Assembly (NCBI GenBank): GCA_016841205.1
Contig: JAENZP010000001.1
Coordinates: forward strand, 124,001-188,000
DNA length: 64,000 nucleotides
Reading direction: 5' to 3'
Origin: Desulfoscipio geothermicus
Lineage (GTDB): Bacteria; Bacillota; Desulfotomaculia; Desulfotomaculales; Desulfallaceae
Part shown: piece after piece, positions 61,157 through 64,000 of the stretch
Layout: each line of letters begins with the position of its first letter
Numbering within the stretch: the first letter of the stretch is position 1
The notes under the pieces: model-generated
What the model was told of the DNA's origin: nothing
Database searches by the model: none
What the model saw: the letters and a program-made list of their open reading frames with translations, nothing else
Made by a program: the position numbers and the translations under genes

Positions 61157-62827
61157 TTAAAATTCCATTGCCTTAACAAATACGGCATCAAAACCTTCCA
61201 AATGGGATAATTCAATATAACTAATTTCGTTGGCCAACTTTTCTACAGACTTTCTTTCTTCAGAGGAAAGCAGACAAAGATAAGCGCCTGATTTGGAGGT
61301 ATTGCCCACATAGGTTATTGTATTTTCCAACTCCCGAGGGATAAGACCTGCGCCCGTTAAGCTTTCCACCTTTAAATGTGCTCCGAACTGGCCGGCTACC
61401 AACACTTGGTTAATTTCCGAAAAATCTATACCGGATGCTTGTACCATTGTTTGGATCCCGGATAGAATCGCCCCTTTAGCAAGTTGCACTTGCCTTATAT
61501 CCTGCTGGGTCAAATATATATCATTTTCACGATCAATGATAAAACGTTTTTTCCCGGCGGCTCTTTCTACCAAAGGGTGCTCTAGTAGACGGCCGCTTTT
61601 ATGCATAATACCGGTTCTGACCAGTTCGGCTACAGCAGCCAGCAAGCCGCTGCCGCAAAGCCCGGTTGGTTTGCCCCCGCCAATCACGGAAACCTCAACC
61701 GCAATACAGGCACCGGTGCCCCTTAGCCGCACATCCTCGATAGCACCCCTTGCAGCCCTGACTCCGCAGCTGATGTTCATCCCCTCCAAAGCAGGTCCTG
61801 CGGCACAAGAGCAGGCAACGAGCCGGCCATTTCTGGATAGTACCATTTCGCCATTGGTGCCGATATCAATGAAAAGAATATTCCTGGCATCATGATGAAT
61901 GCCACAGGCTAAGATCCCTGCTGTGATATCTCCACCCACAAAAGCAGACACCGCAGGCAGACAATAAACTAAACAGAAGTCGGATACAGGCAATTGCAAA
62001 TCCTTAGCGCCCTGTAAAACTAACGCCCCGTTAAAAGCCGGCAAATATGGTGATATACCCATGGAAGAAGGGTCAATACCGGCCAGAAAATGAATCATGG
62101 TATTGTTCCCACCCACCGTAATTTCATAAATATCTTGGGCGGTAATGGCGTAATTCCGGCTGCACTGGATAAAAATTCCTTTAATTAATTTTCTTAGATC
62201 TTGCAAAATAGTTTTCTGCTGAATTAGCGTGCCGTTTGCATTTGTCATAGCAAAATTAATTCTGGTCATCACATCCTGTCCAAAAGTCTTTTGCCCGTTC
62301 AAACAGGATACACTTGCCAGTTCCCGGCCATTGGCCAGGTCAATTAGGCCGGCCACAACAGTTGTGGTGCCGATATCAATTGCCAGGCCATAGAGCCTGT
62401 CCCTCGTATCACCCTGCTCAATGCCGATAATATCCTGTCCTGCCATAACCACGGTATTGCCAATTTGATTAAGTCTTTTTGAAATATGAGGTTTACTAAC
62501 AAAATCTCTTAAATAGCCCTTGCTTATAATTTCGCTTACCTCATCTTCAGGAGGTAATGCCAAAGTAATATCCTCGGCCACGACATGCAAGCAAGCCAAA
62601 CGCCATCCTTCGTCAAGCTCTTGCTCGTTAAAAACCTCTTTTTCCCTATCTAACCAAGCGATAGATGGATCTAAAATCTTTACCTTGCATTTTCCACAGC
62701 CTCCAACACCGCCGCAAGGAGCATCAATTAATTCTAATCCCGCTAAAAATTGATAAAGATTGAAATCCCGGTAGCTTTCAAAAACACTTACAGTACCGTT
62801 ATCATGGTTAATAGTAACCTTTGCCAT
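61157..62827 (-). CDS. Corrinoid-activating Fe-S ATPase (RACE/RamA-like, DUF4445)
   Basis: 556 aa. An N-terminal [2Fe-2S] ferredoxin domain with CGGVGGCGKCKV and RLACLHV (about residues 38-80) is followed by a linker and a large ASKHA-type ATPase domain (GLAIDIGTTTVVAGLIDL, FIDIGTNGEMVL, the CAAGPALEGMNISCGVRAA region, VAGQFGAHL). Such proteins reductively reactivate corrinoid proteins from Co(II) to Co(I) using ATP. It overlaps the upstream methyltransferase gene by 20 nt. GGAG 7 nt before the ATG. Confidence 0.92.
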   Translation of the reverse strand: MAKVTINHDNGTVSVFESYRDFNLYQFLAGLELIDAPCGGVGGCGKCKVKILDPSIAWLDREKEVFNEQELDEGWRLACLHVVAEDITLALPPEDEVSEIISKGYLRDFVSKPHISKRLNQIGNTVVMAGQDIIGIEQGDTRDRLYGLAIDIGTTTVVAGLIDLANGRELASVSCLNGQKTFGQDVMTRINFAMTNANGTLIQQKTILQDLRKLIKGIFIQCSRNYAITAQDIYEITVGGNNTMIHFLAGIDPSSMGISPYLPAFNGALVLQGAKDLQLPVSDFCLVYCLPAVSAFVGGDITAGILACGIHHDARNILFIDIGTNGEMVLSRNGRLVACSCAAGPALEGMNISCGVRAARGAIEDVRLRGTGACIAVEVSVIGGGKPTGLCGSGLLAAVAELVRTGIMHKSGRLLEHPLVERAAGKKRFIIDRENDIYLTQQDIRQVQLAKGAILSGIQTMVQASGIDFSEINQVLVAGQFGAHLKVESLTGAGLIPRELENTITYVGNTSKSGAYLCLLSSEERKSVEKLANEISYIELSHLEGFDAVFVKAMEF

Positions 62828-63872
62828 TTTTATCTCCTGGATATTTAGTTAGCTGTTTGTTTTTCTGTTTAGTCGCTGTAACCATTGCTTGCACATTAAT
62901 TAAAGGAGTGGCAGTTGAGAGCCCGCAAGCCGGAGCTACAATGTCTATGCCCTTGGATATGGCTGTTTTTACCAAACTGGCCACCTTTTCCGGTGACATA
63001 GTTCCCAGGGCATGGGTATTGATATTGCCCATAACCACCTTTTCGGGAATATATTTTTTTATTAACGCCACCGGCACAATGGAATCAAAGCTAAACACAT
63101 TACAATGAAACTCTGAAATAATTTCGTAAACGCTTTTCAAAGCACCACAAATATGCACAATTTTTACGGGGACCGACAAAGCATCCAATACCTCATTGAC
63201 ATACCTTACTGAAAAAGCCTTAAATCTTTGCGGGCCCAATATTTCACCGGTACCGCTGGGCTCGGCAATACAAATAGCATCTGCTCCGGCCTCTATTTGC
63301 GCCCAACCGAAAGCAATCAGATTTTCCACAATGAACTCCATGAGCTTTTCTGCCTCTGCCGGGCTCTTCAGGTATTCCTTCAGTAAAACAGACATATCCA
63401 CCAGGGTACCGGCAATGCTGACCGGGCCGGTCAGGTTACCGATAATCGGCACACCTGTATTTCGGGCGTTTAAAAGCTTAATGGCCTCAATCACTACTTT
63501 GGCCCTGCCGGAATTAATGTCCAGGGGCTGCAATAAGCACACCTGAGCTGAAGACGACAAGGGAGAGTCAACAACGTGGGGTTCACAAAGCAAATTCCCC
63601 ATGTTCACTCTAGCGCCCATTGCCTCAGACTCTACCGTCATACAAAAGGGCAAGCCGTAGTTTTCAAAGCCGCCCGCTTCATTTAGGGCATAGGCCAGGT
63701 CGGCCATTTTTTTCGGGTCTACATGCGCTTCCGGCCACAGGCAGTTCGATTTTTCCATAATATCCTGGAACATCATATTCATCATGCCACCAGGGCAAAT
63801 ACAAGGTGGTTTATCAACTGGTTGTTTATTCACCACTGCAAAAAGCCTTTCTTTAGGAGTAAAAGCTTGCAT
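62808..63872 (-). CDS. MtaA/MtbA-like corrinoid methyltransferase
   Basis: 354 aa, UroD-like TIM barrel. HICGALKSVYE and APACGLSTATPLIN supply the zinc-binding His/Cys set of methylcobamide:thiol methyltransferases. PPCICPGGMMNMM near the N-terminus and MTVESEAMGARVNMG are typical of the MtaA/MtbA group. It is 3 nt from the corrinoid protein gene upstream, so it most likely demethylates or methylates that protein. In a bacterium without coenzyme M the acceptor would be tetrahydrofolate or another thiol (inference). Confidence 0.85.
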   Translation of the reverse strand: MQAFTPKERLFAVVNKQPVDKPPCICPGGMMNMMFQDIMEKSNCLWPEAHVDPKKMADLAYALNEAGGFENYGLPFCMTVESEAMGARVNMGNLLCEPHVVDSPLSSSAQVCLLQPLDINSGRAKVVIEAIKLLNARNTGVPIIGNLTGPVSIAGTLVDMSVLLKEYLKSPAEAEKLMEFIVENLIAFGWAQIEAGADAICIAEPSGTGEILGPQRFKAFSVRYVNEVLDALSVPVKIVHICGALKSVYEIISEFHCNVFSFDSIVPVALIKKYIPEKVVMGNINTHALGTMSPEKVASLVKTAISKGIDIVAPACGLSTATPLINVQAMVTATKQKNKQLTKYPGDKNGKGYY

Positions 63873-63875
63873 TGG

Positions 63876-64000
63876 CTAAGCTCCAATTTTTTCTGACTCT
63901 GCTCTCATGAGCTTGTCCACTAGTTTGACTGCGTCTACTGCGGTAGCGGAATAACCGTCAGCACCAATCTTTTGGGCAAAAGCCGGGGAAATGGGGGCGC
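63876..64000 (-). CDS. Corrinoid (B12-binding) protein, 3' end only
   Basis: The last 40 codons before the stop at 63876-63878 read APISPAFAQKIGADGYSATA then VDAVKLVDKLMRAESEKIGA. This is the C-terminal part of the cobalamin-binding domain of MtbC/MtmC-type corrinoid proteins (usual form APVT..FA..IGADGYA.DA). The start lies beyond the window. It would carry the methyl group for the neighbouring methyltransferases. Confidence 0.8.
   Translation of the reverse strand, partial: APISPAFAQKIGADGYSATAVDAVKLVDKLMRAESEKIGA

Overview
The window reads as chromosome of an anaerobic, spore-forming, monoderm Firmicute of the Desulfotomaculum/Peptococcaceae type. This is inferred from an uninterrupted sporulation sigma-K gene, a YtaF-like sporulation membrane protein, S-layer (SLH) surface proteins, a T-box leader, strong Shine-Dalgarno sites with frequent GTG/TTG starts, a corrinoid methyltransferase operon and a split, ferredoxin-linked glutamate synthase. 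The species cannot be fixed from sequence alone.

Layout. (1) 1-7.7 kb, nitrogen assimilation: asnB on the plus strand, convergent with a minus-strand operon (ferredoxin, flavin oxidoreductase, and the amidotransferase, FMN/Fe-S and GXGXG parts of a three-piece glutamate synthase). glnA lies at 35.0 kb. The leaders of asnB, the glt operon and glnA contain short hairpins with A1/G4 hexaloops whose 3' strand is shared with an intrinsic terminator. This is the layout of ANTAR-protein antitermination sites, and it appears twice in tandem before glt and before glnA. (2) 7.8-34 kb, a 26-kb one-strand block for the cell surface: an ECF transporter (T, A and S components plus the relic of a second ATPase), an ExbB-like/DUF2149 pair, and a large set of exported proteins. 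The exported proteins combine a degenerate sulfite-oxidase/YedY-like domain, chitobiase-C-like, Ig-like, RCC1-propeller, SLH and dockerin modules and a recurring C-terminal domain I cannot name. A metallophosphoesterase and a TrmO-FmdE-like fusion sit in the same block. Its RCC1 genes show recent internal and inter-gene duplication. I regard this block as the best candidate for an undescribed system: a surface capture module coupled to an energised membrane pair and an ECF importer. (3) 36.5-42 kb, housekeeping and hypothetical genes (double P-loop protein, DUF1232, nitrilase, lipoprotein, RecQ) and an MFS relic. (4) 42-44.7 kb, a Trp T-box controlling a stand-alone TrpB2, then a DUF5714-family gene whose full reading frame appears to need selenocysteine at an in-frame UGA with a SECIS-like hairpin. 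(5) 45-59 kb, a mixed region: glycosyltransferase, SRAP protein, exported MBL-fold hydrolase flanked by 23-bp direct repeats, FetAB, stalk-domain protein, PH-domain protein, tRNA-Pro, YtaF, MASE3-GGDEF cyclase, a small Cys-repeat secreted protein, and a TetR-ABC operon of the nitrate/sulfonate/taurine type. (6) 59-64 kb, sigK and then a corrinoid methyl-transfer operon running off the window end (corrinoid protein, MtaA-like methyltransferase, corrinoid-activating Fe-S ATPase, second UroD-like methyltransferase).

Starts were moved from the longest frame wherever a ribosome-binding site or signal peptide argued for it. All functional statements are from reading the sequence; no database search was run.
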